Positions 17,836 through 27,068 of a stretch of DNA of 64,000 nucleotides are shown here, one piece after another (position 1 is the first letter of the stretch; the number at the start of each line of letters is the position of its first letter). The position numbers and the translations under genes are program-made. The stretch is taken from positions 930,001 to 994,000 of the forward strand of contig NZ_JACHWY010000001.1 in the NCBI RefSeq assembly GCF_014191715.1, given 5' to 3'. A model generated the notes under the pieces. It worked only from the letters and a program-made list of their open reading frames with translations, did not search any database and was not told where the DNA came from. The stretch comes from Litorivivens lipolytica. GTDB taxonomy: Bacteria; Pseudomonadota; Gammaproteobacteria; Pseudomonadales; Spongiibacteraceae.

Positions 17836-18879
17836 ATGACTAACCTGACAACAAGCGCAACCAAAACGACTCTCAGCAGAATCGTCTGCGCACTTACACA
17901 GACCACTCGGTTAGCTATCGCTAGTTTACTCATACTCGTCGTATCTGGCTGTTCAAGCTATCCAAGGCATGAGTCTCAAACAGAACATATCGACGTTCGC
18001 AGTGAGCGCGTCTTGAGCGACAAACAGTCTGTCTACTTTCGCATTGAGGGAAAACCAACTATTTCAGGCCGACCTAGCGAAGCCTCTTTCATCGAGACCA
18101 TCCTTGGAGAGAGTGAAGATTTTTATATCGTTGAGTACGACTACGTCAAAGTCAAAGAGCGAACCCATTACCCCGGTAAGCTCTATATTGGTCTAAACCC
18201 TCTAATCTTCTGGATTTGTTTTTTAGATAGGCATATGCCCGACGTTTGCTACGGGAGTACTAGCGACTGGGAATACCGTCACGAAAAGCGAAACATTCGA
18301 GAACTGTCAGACGAAACAAGGGATTGGGTCGCCCCTAAAACTCCAGGCGAGTATAGCTATACTTGGGTAGCGAAGGATGAGTTCGGCAGCGAGATAGCAC
18401 GTACTGAGGAAGTATCCTTGTCTACGATTGCACGTAGCGGGACAAGCGCATTCAAAATTCCTTTCCGCGCCCCGTTGGAATCTCTACCCTTGCGCCCCCA
18501 AGCAGTTGAACTATTGATCACTCGCAGGCAAAACAATGGCAGTCAGTTGACTCTGAAGGCACCATATGACGAAAACTGGGTAGCGGCGCTGGAACTAGAC
18601 GCTATCCAGTGGAAGTCCAAACGAGAACAACAGAGAATCTATATGACCTCGCTGCGCAGCGCACTGATCAGCGACGATCATCATACTGCAGTCAAAAACT
18701 ACGCCGCACTTGAAGCGCTCGAACTGCCACTACCGAACAGTTTTTATTTCCGCTATGCCGAGTCGCTCCGAAAGATCTACGACAGCGTCGGAGCGCGCAA
18801 GTACTATCAAACGTATCTGGAGCTGGCAGGCAGCAATGGCGAATATGCAGACATTACCCGTGAGCGGCTCGGAAAATAG
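17836..18879 (+). CDS. Uncharacterised lipoprotein, 347 aa
   Basis: I use ATG 17836, five nt after the WG-protein stop, because it gives a leader ending in LVVSGC with a lipidated Cys; an upstream in-frame ATG overlaps the WG gene by 88 nt. The leader is long (about 38 residues with a polar n-region). The mature protein has a beta-rich N-terminal half with Cys pairs (WICFLDRHMPDVCYG) and a C-terminal helical segment resembling TPR-type helices (ALEALELPLPNSFYFRYAE, YYQTYLELAG). No known family is apparent. It is likely co-transcribed with the WG-repeat gene, suggesting a shared envelope role. Confidence 0.65.
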   Translation: MTNLTTSATKTTLSRIVCALTQTTRLAIASLLILVVSGCSSYPRHESQTEHIDVRSERVLSDKQSVYFRIEGKPTISGRPSEASFIETILGESEDFYIVEYDYVKVKERTHYPGKLYIGLNPLIFWICFLDRHMPDVCYGSTSDWEYRHEKRNIRELSDETRDWVAPKTPGEYSYTWVAKDEFGSEIARTEEVSLSTIARSGTSAFKIPFRAPLESLPLRPQAVELLITRRQNNGSQLTLKAPYDENWVAALELDAIQWKSKREQQRIYMTSLRSALISDDHHTAVKNYAALEALELPLPNSFYFRYAESLRKIYDSVGARKYYQTYLELAGSNGEYADITRERLGK

Positions 18880-18880
18880 G

Positions 18881-19633
18881 TCAAAACGTCAGCGGCGATT
18901 TAATATGCCGCTCAAATATCCTGTCTCGATGCGCCAGCAGAACAGTATCCAGCGCACTAGCAATCGCCTCTGAAGGATGCGAGAACCCCGCTCGCATGCC
19001 CTTCGGCATCGGGATCACTTCATGCGGCAAGGGGTTGATCATCACGCCGATAAAGATCGCCGCATAAAAATCCAGCGCGGTCGGCTGATCGCCGAAAAAA
19101 TACGGCCCGCCCTGCTTTAGTTGTGCGCTGAGTAAATTCAATATCTCTACTGTGCGAGCTTCCGAGCGTTTTACCGCCTCGTCACTGTAGCCATATTTAT
19201 CGGCCAAACGCTGGAGCACCGGGTTGACGGAGGGACCGCCAGACAGAGCGATAGATTGCAACCGACGATTCCAGCCCAAGCCTTCAACACCGGCAATCTC
19301 CCGCAGCAGCCCGAAGTGCTGCACGCGCTGACTTGGGTCTTGCGGTATCAACGCCGGCTCGGGTTCTAGCTCCTCGGCGAGCAAGACCATGCTCTCCCAG
19401 AGAATATGCTGGCGGTTATTTGCATCGACAATGACCGGTGCACTGGTTTGCCCTGTCCACTCCCTCAAGGCTCGGTTTTCACCGCCAACCTCCTGCAGAA
19501 CGGGCGTGTAGCTAATCCCCTTATACGACAGCACCGCCTTGATCGCCTCGCCCCACACACCGGGCGTGCCCGCACATAGTACGAGTCGCAGTCCACCCTG
19601 CTCTCGCGCCTGCTCCACACTGATGTATTCCAT
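18881..19633 (-). CDS. Glutathione S-transferase family protein
   Basis: This 250-residue cytoplasmic protein has an N-terminal thioredoxin-fold domain (residues 15-95: LRLVLCAGTPGVWGEAIKAVL, TSAPVIVDANN, ILWESMVLL) with the cis-Pro in SAPV and the Glu-Ser pair that contacts glutathione. It is followed by an all-helical C-terminal domain (QLKQGGPYFFGDQPTALDFY). The usual catalytic Ser/Tyr/Cys is not obvious; the CAGTPGV loop occupies its place. The substrate is unknown. The stop lies next to that of the converging lipoprotein gene. Confidence 0.8.
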   Translation of the reverse strand: MEYISVEQAREQGGLRLVLCAGTPGVWGEAIKAVLSYKGISYTPVLQEVGGENRALREWTGQTSAPVIVDANNRQHILWESMVLLAEELEPEPALIPQDPSQRVQHFGLLREIAGVEGLGWNRRLQSIALSGGPSVNPVLQRLADKYGYSDEAVKRSEARTVEILNLLSAQLKQGGPYFFGDQPTALDFYAAIFIGVMINPLPHEVIPMPKGMRAGFSHPSEAIASALDTVLLAHRDRIFERHIKSPLTF

Positions 19634-19767
19634 GAAAGACTCCTCTCACCACCTTATTATTTTCTAAGTTTCAGCTACCAAGGCCGCGCAGGCATCACCC
19701 ATTCAGGGGAACCTCGCCGCGAGGCGGATGACTGCTATACTGCGCCGAAACCCCACGGCAAGAGACC

Positions 19768-21216
19768 ATGCAGACGCCCGCAAACAGCCCGACGCTTACC
19801 CTCGCCCTGCTGCCACTCACACTGCTCCTGATCCTGCTTGGCGTCAATGTCGCTCTGTTTGGTGACAGCGCCATAGAAGGGCCAAATCAAATTGCGTTGA
19901 TCATTGCTGGCGTTATGGCGGCTCTGATTAGCATTCGACGGGGCGTGGCTTGGTCAGATCTTCAAGACGGCATGTTGAAAGTCGTACATGTTGCACTTAC
20001 TCCGATTTTAATGCTGCTTTTGATCGGTGCGTTGGCCAGCACCTGGATGATCAGCGGAATCGTCCCCACGCTGATTGTCTTGGGGCTACAACTGGCTGAC
20101 CCAGCCTGGTTTTATGCCGCAGCGGCTGTCGTCTGCGCCATTGTATCCACTGCCGTTGGCAGCTCGTGGACAACTGCCGCCACCATTGGTGTCGCCATGA
20201 TGGCTACGGGGCAAGGCTTGGGCATGAGTCTGCCAGTAACAGCAGGTGCGGTTATTTCCGGGGCGTATTTCGGTGACAAACTATCCCCCCTGTCAGATAC
20301 CACCAACCTCGCTTCCGGGGTATGCGGCGTGGATTTATTTCAACACGTTCGCTATCTGTTTCTCACCACACTGCCGTCATTCGTATTGGCGCTTGGTCTT
20401 TTCATCGCGATGGGGCTGACACACAGCGCTGAAGGTCAGATCGCCCAGCCTGCGGAGATGATCAATGCAATTAATCGCAATGTGCATACCTCCGGCTGGC
20501 TGCTGCTTGTTCCGGCACTGGTGGTGTTTGCCATTGTCCGCAAAATGCCGGCCTTGCCGTTGATGTTTTTTGCGACGCTGCTCGGCAGTCTGTGTTCACT
20601 GCTATTCCAGCGCGAGCTGGTCTATTTGATTGGTGGCTCTGAAGACTGGAGCGGAATTTACCGAGGCTTAATCGCCACCCTCGTAACCGATAACGCTATT
20701 TCCACCGGCAATGCTTTTACCGATGATTTGCTGTCCACCTCTGGTATGGCCGGCATGTTAAATACCATCTGGCTGATACTCTGTGCGGTGGTATTTGGCG
20801 GCTTAATGGAAGCGTCAGGCTGCCTGACCAGCCTGCTCAATGGTTTGAATCGATTGGTGAAGGGGCCAAGCTCGCTGGTCGCAACAACGTCGGGCACCTG
20901 CGGCGTATTGAACCTGACAGCCTCAGAGCAATACCTGACACTGCTGATTGCCGGGCGTATGTACCCGGAGCTTTATGACCAGTACAACTTGAGCCAGAAG
21001 AATCTGAGCCGAACACTGGAGGACAGTGGAACAGTAACGTCAGTATTAGTCCCGTGGAATACGTGTGGTGCTTACCACGCGACCGTTCTAGGTATAGGAA
21101 CGCTGAGCTATCTGCCCTTTTGCTTTTTTAATTTGATCAGCCCACTAATGACGGTACTGGTAATGCGGTTGGGATGGAAGATCGAAACGACCTCCCCCGC
21201 TCAAAACGCACAGTAA
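19768..21216 (+). CDS. NhaC-family Na+/H+ antiporter
   Basis: This 482-residue inner-membrane protein has about 11-12 hydrophobic segments. Family-specific signatures include AVGSSWTTAATIGVAMM, GAYFGDKLSPLSDTTNLAS in the centre and LVTDNAISTGNAFTDD, with VPWNTCGAYHA near the C terminus. NhaC antiporters extrude Na+ in exchange for H+, or exchange organic anions as in malate/lactate antiporters; the sequence alone does not settle the substrate. Sodium handling fits a marine host. It stands alone, converging on the M20 peptidase gene with a 3-nt gap. Confidence 0.9.
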   Translation: MQTPANSPTLTLALLPLTLLLILLGVNVALFGDSAIEGPNQIALIIAGVMAALISIRRGVAWSDLQDGMLKVVHVALTPILMLLLIGALASTWMISGIVPTLIVLGLQLADPAWFYAAAAVVCAIVSTAVGSSWTTAATIGVAMMATGQGLGMSLPVTAGAVISGAYFGDKLSPLSDTTNLASGVCGVDLFQHVRYLFLTTLPSFVLALGLFIAMGLTHSAEGQIAQPAEMINAINRNVHTSGWLLLVPALVVFAIVRKMPALPLMFFATLLGSLCSLLFQRELVYLIGGSEDWSGIYRGLIATLVTDNAISTGNAFTDDLLSTSGMAGMLNTIWLILCAVVFGGLMEASGCLTSLLNGLNRLVKGPSSLVATTSGTCGVLNLTASEQYLTLLIAGRMYPELYDQYNLSQKNLSRTLEDSGTVTSVLVPWNTCGAYHATVLGIGTLSYLPFCFFNLISPLMTVLVMRLGWKIETTSPAQNAQ

Positions 21217-21219
21217 ACC

Positions 21220-22683
21220 TTACAGCTCGTCGGCCCGCGCAATCAGTGCATAGTACATTTTCACGGCCTCGGTGTAACTTGAAACCGACACGCGCTCATC
21301 CGTACCGTGTATGCCTGCGAGCTCGCGTGGACTAACCTCTACCCCCATAAACCGATAGCTATTTTTGGCCACCTCACTGAAATGCCGCGCGTCAGTCGCA
21401 GCCATAACAAGACGCGGAGCCACAATTGTCTCCGGGCTTACCTGCCTGACCACATCACTCAGTACCTGAAAGCCCGCACTGGACGTATCAGCAACCGGTG
21501 AAGGGTTGCTGCCAAAACCATCATAGGGTGCAATCTTGATCGCCGGATCATCCACAACCTCTTTCACGTAAGCCATCACCGATTCGACGGTATCACCCGG
21601 CAGAATCCTGAAGTTTACGACGGCGCTGGCCTTAATCGGCAATACGTTATCGCGCACACTGCCCTGCAGCATGGTAACAGCCGTTGTCGTACGGATGCCG
21701 GCATTGGTTGCCGGATTATTTTCCAACACAGTAGTTAGCAAGGGTGAAAACAGCCAGGCATTGGCGAACAACAAACGCTGGAAGAAAGGCTGATCCTCTC
21801 CCAGAAAACGCATGAACTCAACGGTATAATCCAGATCTACCGGAAAGGGATGCTGCTCCAAGCGATGCACCGCACGACCAACCCGGCCCGCAGCGGTCTG
21901 CATCGGCGGCATGGATGAGTGACCACCGGTACCGCGCGCACTCAGCTTCAAACTGACGTAGCCCTTTTCACCCGGGCCAATCAAGGCAATGCGCTTCTCA
22001 ACGCCGGGCACCATATCCTTGGCAATCACGCCGCCTTCATCCAGCAGAAAATCGAGCGTTTCACCGCGCTGCTTAAACAGATCGGCAATGGCGACAGCAC
22101 CGAGATTACCGCCAACTTCTTCGTCGTGCCCAAAGGCCAGATAGATTGTGCGCGGTGGAACAAAGCCTTCCGCCAGGTGGCGCTCTACCGCTTCAAGAAT
22201 ACCAACCACGCCGGCCTTGTCATCAATGGCGCCTCGCCCCCAGATATAGCCATCCGCAACGGTGCCCGCATAGGGTGGATAGGTCCATTCCTCTTCCGTC
22301 CCGGGAATAACCGGAACCACATCCTGATGCGACAACAAGATAATCGGGTTACGCGAAGTATCCTGCCCTTGCCAACGAAACAGCAGTGTTGCTTCATTGA
22401 TCACTTCATAAGGAATCTGTGCAAAGGTTTTTGGAAAGCGCTGTTTCAGGTATTCCTGAAACGCAAAAAACGGCTGCAGGTCGAACTCTCTCGGGTCACC
22501 ACTGGAAACGGTGGGAAAAGTCAGTGACTTCGCCAAACCCTGCGCCAGATACTGTTCATCCCAACGCCCCAAATCAACGGCGCTTGCCTGCTCATCCAGT
22601 ACCGGCTTGAATTGTTGAGTACGCACCAGCAATACAACGGCCAGCACCACTAACAACACACCAATCCATTTCAGAAATTTCAT
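21220..22683 (-). CDS. M20-family metallopeptidase, membrane-anchored
   Basis: The protein has 487 residues. Residues 4-22 are an uncleaved or signal-type hydrophobic segment. The M20 dinuclear zinc site is visible: LLSHQDVVPV (His ligand), WGRGAIDDKAG (bridging Asp) and FGHDEEVGGN (catalytic Glu and ligand). ARGTGGHSSMPP marks the lid/dimerisation domain, and the terminal zinc His lies in GIHGTDERVS. Length and the N-terminal anchor match the CPS1/PM20D1-like subgroup, which hydrolyses N-acyl amino acids or dipeptides. It follows the TonB receptor by 24 nt on the same strand, so receptor and peptidase may serve one uptake route. Confidence 0.9.
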   Translation of the reverse strand: MKFLKWIGVLLVVLAVVLLVRTQQFKPVLDEQASAVDLGRWDEQYLAQGLAKSLTFPTVSSGDPREFDLQPFFAFQEYLKQRFPKTFAQIPYEVINEATLLFRWQGQDTSRNPIILLSHQDVVPVIPGTEEEWTYPPYAGTVADGYIWGRGAIDDKAGVVGILEAVERHLAEGFVPPRTIYLAFGHDEEVGGNLGAVAIADLFKQRGETLDFLLDEGGVIAKDMVPGVEKRIALIGPGEKGYVSLKLSARGTGGHSSMPPMQTAAGRVGRAVHRLEQHPFPVDLDYTVEFMRFLGEDQPFFQRLLFANAWLFSPLLTTVLENNPATNAGIRTTTAVTMLQGSVRDNVLPIKASAVVNFRILPGDTVESVMAYVKEVVDDPAIKIAPYDGFGSNPSPVADTSSAGFQVLSDVVRQVSPETIVAPRLVMAATDARHFSEVAKNSYRFMGVEVSPRELAGIHGTDERVSVSSYTEAVKMYYALIARADEL

Positions 22684-22707
22684 AAGAACCTTATTTTCCG
22701 AGAGCTA

Positions 22708-25239
22708 TCAGAAGCGATAACTGAATTCCAAGCCAGCCTGGCGCGGCGTACCGGGCACCCGGTTGGCTACGCCGATCACGCTGGTTACCGCGATACCGCC
22801 GACAAAATACGGCGCATCTTTAATATTGTCGACAAAGGCCGTAACTGACAGCTGATCATTCACTTCCCAAGCCAAACGCGCGTTGTACAACTCATACTGA
22901 CTGATAACAGAGCTTTCGTATTCGCCGCTCAGATAATCGGTGCCGATAAAAATCTCATCGGAATAGTAGTACTGCAGCTGCGGCGAAATAATGCCGAGGT
23001 CGGAGAACCAGTCGTAGCGCACAACCAGTCCGCGCACGTTCTGCGGCACTTGCGGAAAAGCTTCACCACTGCGATCCACCACCGCAAACCCATCGGCGGT
23101 ATTGGTACCCAAGCTGTATTCCACCAGGTCACCATCGGTGTAACCAGCATTGGCATTAATCGTAAAATCACCGAGCAAGGCCGTTAGCTCCAGCTCGAAA
23201 CCGTCGACCACGGCTTCACCGGCGTTACCGGTAAACTGAATCACTTCGGTCGCAGTCGCGCCTCGCTCGTAAAGCGCGACTTGCAGGTCGGTGTAATCCA
23301 TCTGGAAGACAGCAACGTTAAAGCGCACGCGCGAATCAAGCGCATCGAGTTTAAAACCCAGCTCCTTATTAGTTACCAGCTCCGGCTCAAACTGCTGAAT
23401 ATTGGCGGAAGTCTGAGTGTTGCGAATATCGAGACCACCGGACTTAAAGCCTTTTGAGATCGTGCCATAGACAATAAAACTGTCGAGATTTAAGGCTTCC
23501 AGCGTATCGTCTGTCGCCAGATAGGTCAGGGTCAGGTTGGGCGTAACCTCGGAGAAACGGGTATCGCCAACCAATGGCTCAGCAAATACCAACGGAACTT
23601 GAGGCGCCTGATAGGCGAAGTATTGCTGCAGGGATACCGGCGAATAAATGCCGTCTTGATAGTGAGCGACCGGCTGCACGATCGCGGGGTCACTGCCTAT
23701 CTGCGCATTCAGGCGATTGCCGTATTCAACGTAATCGGGTGTGATCTGCGTGTGCTCGCTACTGCGTTCTTCTTCCGTATAACGGACACCCAGCGTCACT
23801 TGAAACCAACTCGCCATATCCCAGCTGGCTTGCGCGAAAACCGCTTTGGTTTTGTTTTCGTAGTTGGCATTCTGGGCGGCATTGGCCTGTACCGGCAGCA
23901 CGGAGTTATTCGGCAAAGGAATACCCAGATCAACAGCCGCATCAGGGCCAACCGCGACCAGACCGTTGTCACCCACGTCGGTGCCATCAAGTGTATCGTC
24001 CAGAGTTTCACGCGCGAAAAATGCACCAAAGGTGTAGTTGAGGGTTTCATCCCATGCACTGCCGTTAAACTTCAGCTCTTGTGTAAATTGCGTGCGCTGC
24101 TGATCAGGTGTGCTCAAACCAGCGCCATCAAATACCTGCCGACCGGCGTCGGGACCGACCGCAACGATATGAATGCCGGTACCGTCGGAGTCACCACTAA
24201 TCGCAATATTGTCTTGCAAGGCATAGCTACTGATACTTTCTACATCCATGCCCCACATCGGCCAGCGCAGTGTCAGGGCAGCCATATGGTTGTCTATGGC
24301 ATAACGGGCATCTTCGTCGTTCTGCGACACTTTAAAATCACCGGCCAACGAATCGCTGAGGTCACAAGCCTCTTTCAGGTTACTGCCATTGGCATCGCGG
24401 TATATGCCCTTGGTTAGAATGGCACCACTGTTCTGGAACTTACAGTTGTAGGGCGAGCCGCGCTCATCAATGCGACTGAGAAAGCCAAACAAATCCACTT
24501 CGAGGGTTTCTGTTGCGTACCAGAGCATTCGCCCCGACACCGCCATACGATCCTGGTCAAACAAGGCATTGTCAGCATTTACGTTGTCGATGGAACCATC
24601 ACTGCGCTTGGCATTGATCGCGAGTCGCAATGCCAGATCATCCGTCAGGGGAATATTGGAACTCAGCTTGGCATTTTTGCGGCCATGGCTGCCGAGCGTC
24701 ATCTTGGCGGCGAGCTCAAACTCGTCAGAGTGGGGCTTTTTGGAATCCACCAGAATCGCACCACCGATATTATTCTTGCCGAACAGTGTGCCCTGGGGCC
24801 CACGCAGTACCTGGATATTTTCGACATCGACCGCATCCAGCAACTGGGCGTCCGAACGCGGCACGTAAACGCCGTTCAAGTACATCCCCACACCCGGATC
24901 CAGTACCGGGTTACCGCTGCGCTGTCCGATACCTCGAATAAAAATGGCCGGCGCCTTGTAATTGGTCTGGGAGAACTGAAGGCTAGGCGCCAGAGTCTCG
25001 ACGTCTTCAATATCGCTGATACCCAGCCGCTCTAGCGTTTCCGAGCCCACGGCAGAAACCGCAATCGGCGTATCCTGAAGATTTTCGGCCCGGCGGCGAG
25101 CGGTCACCACGACCTCCTCCAGCACACCGCGGCTTTCCGATTGAGCCGCGACAGGCGCGCTCTGGGTTATAGAGCCCGCCAGCACCAAGGGAACAGTGAG
25201 CAGGGACAGTGGCGAGCGTAGAAGCGTGATTCGCGACAT
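22708..25239 (-). CDS. TonB-dependent outer-membrane receptor
   Basis: The protein has 843 residues. Signal peptide at residues 1-32, then a plug domain with the TonB box VLEEVVVTARRR and AENLQDTPIAVSAV at about 38-60, and IFIRGIGQ, VYVPRSDAQLLD and VLRGPQGTLFGKNNIGGAIL to about residue 170. A long 22-stranded barrel ends in AGLEFSYRF. This is the broad iron-complex/small-molecule receptor group. The first hydrophobic plug signature is complete, so it is probably functional. The ligand is unknown. The 245-nt gap upstream is AT-rich and must hold its promoter; I see no convincing Fur box. The M20 peptidase follows 24 nt downstream. Confidence 0.95.
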   Translation of the reverse strand: MSRITLLRSPLSLLTVPLVLAGSITQSAPVAAQSESRGVLEEVVVTARRRAENLQDTPIAVSAVGSETLERLGISDIEDVETLAPSLQFSQTNYKAPAIFIRGIGQRSGNPVLDPGVGMYLNGVYVPRSDAQLLDAVDVENIQVLRGPQGTLFGKNNIGGAILVDSKKPHSDEFELAAKMTLGSHGRKNAKLSSNIPLTDDLALRLAINAKRSDGSIDNVNADNALFDQDRMAVSGRMLWYATETLEVDLFGFLSRIDERGSPYNCKFQNSGAILTKGIYRDANGSNLKEACDLSDSLAGDFKVSQNDEDARYAIDNHMAALTLRWPMWGMDVESISSYALQDNIAISGDSDGTGIHIVAVGPDAGRQVFDGAGLSTPDQQRTQFTQELKFNGSAWDETLNYTFGAFFARETLDDTLDGTDVGDNGLVAVGPDAAVDLGIPLPNNSVLPVQANAAQNANYENKTKAVFAQASWDMASWFQVTLGVRYTEEERSSEHTQITPDYVEYGNRLNAQIGSDPAIVQPVAHYQDGIYSPVSLQQYFAYQAPQVPLVFAEPLVGDTRFSEVTPNLTLTYLATDDTLEALNLDSFIVYGTISKGFKSGGLDIRNTQTSANIQQFEPELVTNKELGFKLDALDSRVRFNVAVFQMDYTDLQVALYERGATATEVIQFTGNAGEAVVDGFELELTALLGDFTINANAGYTDGDLVEYSLGTNTADGFAVVDRSGEAFPQVPQNVRGLVVRYDWFSDLGIISPQLQYYYSDEIFIGTDYLSGEYESSVISQYELYNARLAWEVNDQLSVTAFVDNIKDAPYFVGGIAVTSVIGVANRVPGTPRQAGLEFSYRF

Positions 25240-25484
25240 AATTCTCTCGTTATTTGTTAACTATGAACACATTATCCAGATTTATCGTATTCAGACCAAA
25301 CATTCGAGAGGATTTTCGAACCCCAGATCACCTTAAGATCACGGCACAGCCCCTTGTTTCTGCTCTTTATTCCGCTATTTCCATTTCCTTCAAACACCCC
25401 AAAGAAGCAAATCTTATAGCGGTAATTACGTATTTATGCTTAAATTTTGATCGATTTCAGCACAACAATTAAGCAATTCAAAAG

Positions 25485-26030
25485 ATGTGTGTCGTTATGC
25501 GCAAATATAGCTCCCTTCCTCCCGCCGCACTTTTCGCAACCAACTGCACTCAAGTTGTACCGCTGGTAAAGGGGCGTGATTTGCGTCTGGCACTTAGTCG
25601 CTACCGCGTCCCGCCTTCAGTGCTTGCTCTTATAGCCAATCTTTCTCCTTTGGAGATGGAACAGGCGCTTAACCAACGGAGGCTAACGGGAACGACGCTG
25701 CACTGGTATCAGCGAATGCGCCATTACGAACACACATTGGGGCAAACTATCGACGACAATCTGCGACGTTTTGGGAAATTCGTTCTCCCCCGCTACTTGT
25801 CAGATCGACACATGGCCATGTACGCCCCCGATTCCTGGGCAATTTTGCCCTCTGCGCGGATTGCCAGCGGTGTTAGCAAGTGGGTGTGCTCTCAACTAGA
25901 TGGTGCCGACAGATGCCGAATCAAAACCTACGATTTTAATCAGTTGCATTACGATCACTGGCTGGAAGAAAACCAGCTGGATCACGGCGCCGACGTGTTA
26001 GACTTCTGGTCTGCCGATAAGAGCAGCTGA
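25485..26030 (+). CDS. Hypothetical protein, 181 aa
   Basis: This soluble protein has no signal peptide. The start is uncertain: ATG 25485 or ATG 25497 (residue 5), neither with a strong ribosome site. The body is rich in Arg, Tyr and Trp (RDLRLALSRYRVPPSVLALI, WYQRMRHYEHTLGQTI) and ends in an acidic segment (HYDHWLEENQLDHGADVLDFW). No family is recognised. It precedes the response-regulator gene by 90 nt on the same strand, so a functional link is possible but not shown. Confidence 0.55.
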   Translation: MCVVMRKYSSLPPAALFATNCTQVVPLVKGRDLRLALSRYRVPPSVLALIANLSPLEMEQALNQRRLTGTTLHWYQRMRHYEHTLGQTIDDNLRRFGKFVLPRYLSDRHMAMYAPDSWAILPSARIASGVSKWVCSQLDGADRCRIKTYDFNQLHYDHWLEENQLDHGADVLDFWSADKSS

Positions 26031-26120
26031 GACAGTCTTAGGTACTATTACGTAAACCCTTTTTGCCCAATTTCTGCTTCAATATAGGCTCAACACGGGC
26101 ACAACCGGAGGCGGGTTTTC

Positions 26121-26612
26121 GTGAAAGGTGGAGAGCAGAAGAGCCTAAACGTTCTTATTGCTGACGATGATCCAAGCGACGTATTTATTGTCTCGCGAGG
26201 CTTGTCCGAATTCAGTCACAAATGCAATTTGTTTGACGCGAAAGACGGAGAACAATTGCTGATGATGCTCGGTATTGACCCGAGTACAGGCCGCCCCAGC
26301 ACTCCCAATCCGAAACTGCCCAAGCTTGATCTCATTTTGATCGATTTGTTCATGCCGAAGATCTATGGCCTGCAAGTCCTGAAAATGATCAAACGAGACC
26401 GGCGCTACCAGCAAACCCCCTGCGTGATCATGTCGACCAACCTGTCAGATTATGACCGCAGTCAGGCAGAAGGCATGGGCGCTGCCGGCGCAATTCAGAA
26501 ACCGGCAACCTTGAGTGATTTCCGCGCAGCCATTCGCTCCGTTGAATTTTCACTGATTTTCAACCTGGACCCAGAGCCCATCCAGTCAAGCCAGAATCAT
26601 CGCTTAAGCTGA
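26121..26612 (+). CDS. Single-domain response regulator (Rcp1-like receiver)
   Basis: Starts with GTG 26121 and encodes 163 residues, essentially one receiver domain. Acidic pocket Asp15-17 (IADDDPSD), phosphoacceptor Asp75 (LILIDLFMPK), Ser/Thr at 105-106 (IMST) and Lys127 (QKPA) are all in place. An extended loop at residues 52-68, rich in Pro, matches the Rcp1 subfamily that partners phytochrome-like or hybrid kinases. No output domain and no histidine kinase occurs in the window, so its partner is elsewhere. The 3' end overlaps the converging SMR gene by 9 nt. Confidence 0.9.
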   Translation: MKGGEQKSLNVLIADDDPSDVFIVSRGLSEFSHKCNLFDAKDGEQLLMMLGIDPSTGRPSTPNPKLPKLDLILIDLFMPKIYGLQVLKMIKRDRRYQQTPCVIMSTNLSDYDRSQAEGMGAAGAIQKPATLSDFRAAIRSVEFSLIFNLDPEPIQSSQNHRLS

Positions 26613-26921
26613 AGTCAGCTTCAGCCCGACAATACCCAGCACCACACAGATCAGCGACACAATTCGGATCAGCCCCATGGGCTCACCGAACCACACGACA
26701 CCCGCGACAACCGCTCCACAGGCCCCTATCCCGACCCATACCGTATAAGCCGTACCCACGGGCAAATACCGCATGGCCACTTCCAGTAGCACAACACTCA
26801 CTACCATTGCTGCAACAGTGACCAGTGTAAGCCACGGCCGCGCTGCGCCAATACCGGTTTTCAGGCCAAGAACCCAGATGATTTCACTGACACCCGCCAG
26901 CAATAGAATAAGCCACGCCAT
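26604..26921 (-). CDS. sugE: SMR-family transporter, Gdx/SugE-like guanidinium exporter
   Basis: Start at ATG 26921 gives 105 residues, the normal SMR length; an in-frame ATG 9 codons upstream is less likely. Four transmembrane helices are evident. The essential Glu13 lies in helix 1 (LLLAGVSEIIWVLGLK), and the signatures LPVGTAYTVWVGIGACGAVV and IVSLICVVLGIVGLKL match SugE/Gdx proteins more closely than EmrE. Gdx members export guanidinium with proton exchange as antiparallel dimers. It is divergent from a TetR-type gene whose start is about 150 nt away, and that regulator may control it. No guanidine riboswitch was recognised in the short leader. Confidence 0.85.
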   Translation of the reverse strand: MAWLILLLAGVSEIIWVLGLKTGIGAARPWLTLVTVAAMVVSVVLLEVAMRYLPVGTAYTVWVGIGACGAVVAGVVWFGEPMGLIRIVSLICVVLGIVGLKLTSA

Positions 26922-27068
26922 GATCAATCCGTGCGGGGCCGTCCCCAATGAAGATACAACGCGCGGTCGTCCGCTCGAGGTGTTTTGACAGGACGGTCAG
27001 TATAGCAAAGTGCGCTTGTGAGGCCTGTGATTTTCCGCTACCGTTCAGCCAAACTGATAAGAGCTGCC

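Noticed and set aside
23599-24417. Plus-strand frame of 272 codons opposite the TonB receptor
   Set aside because: Antisense shadow without a recognisable protein; the minus strand has full receptor motifs.
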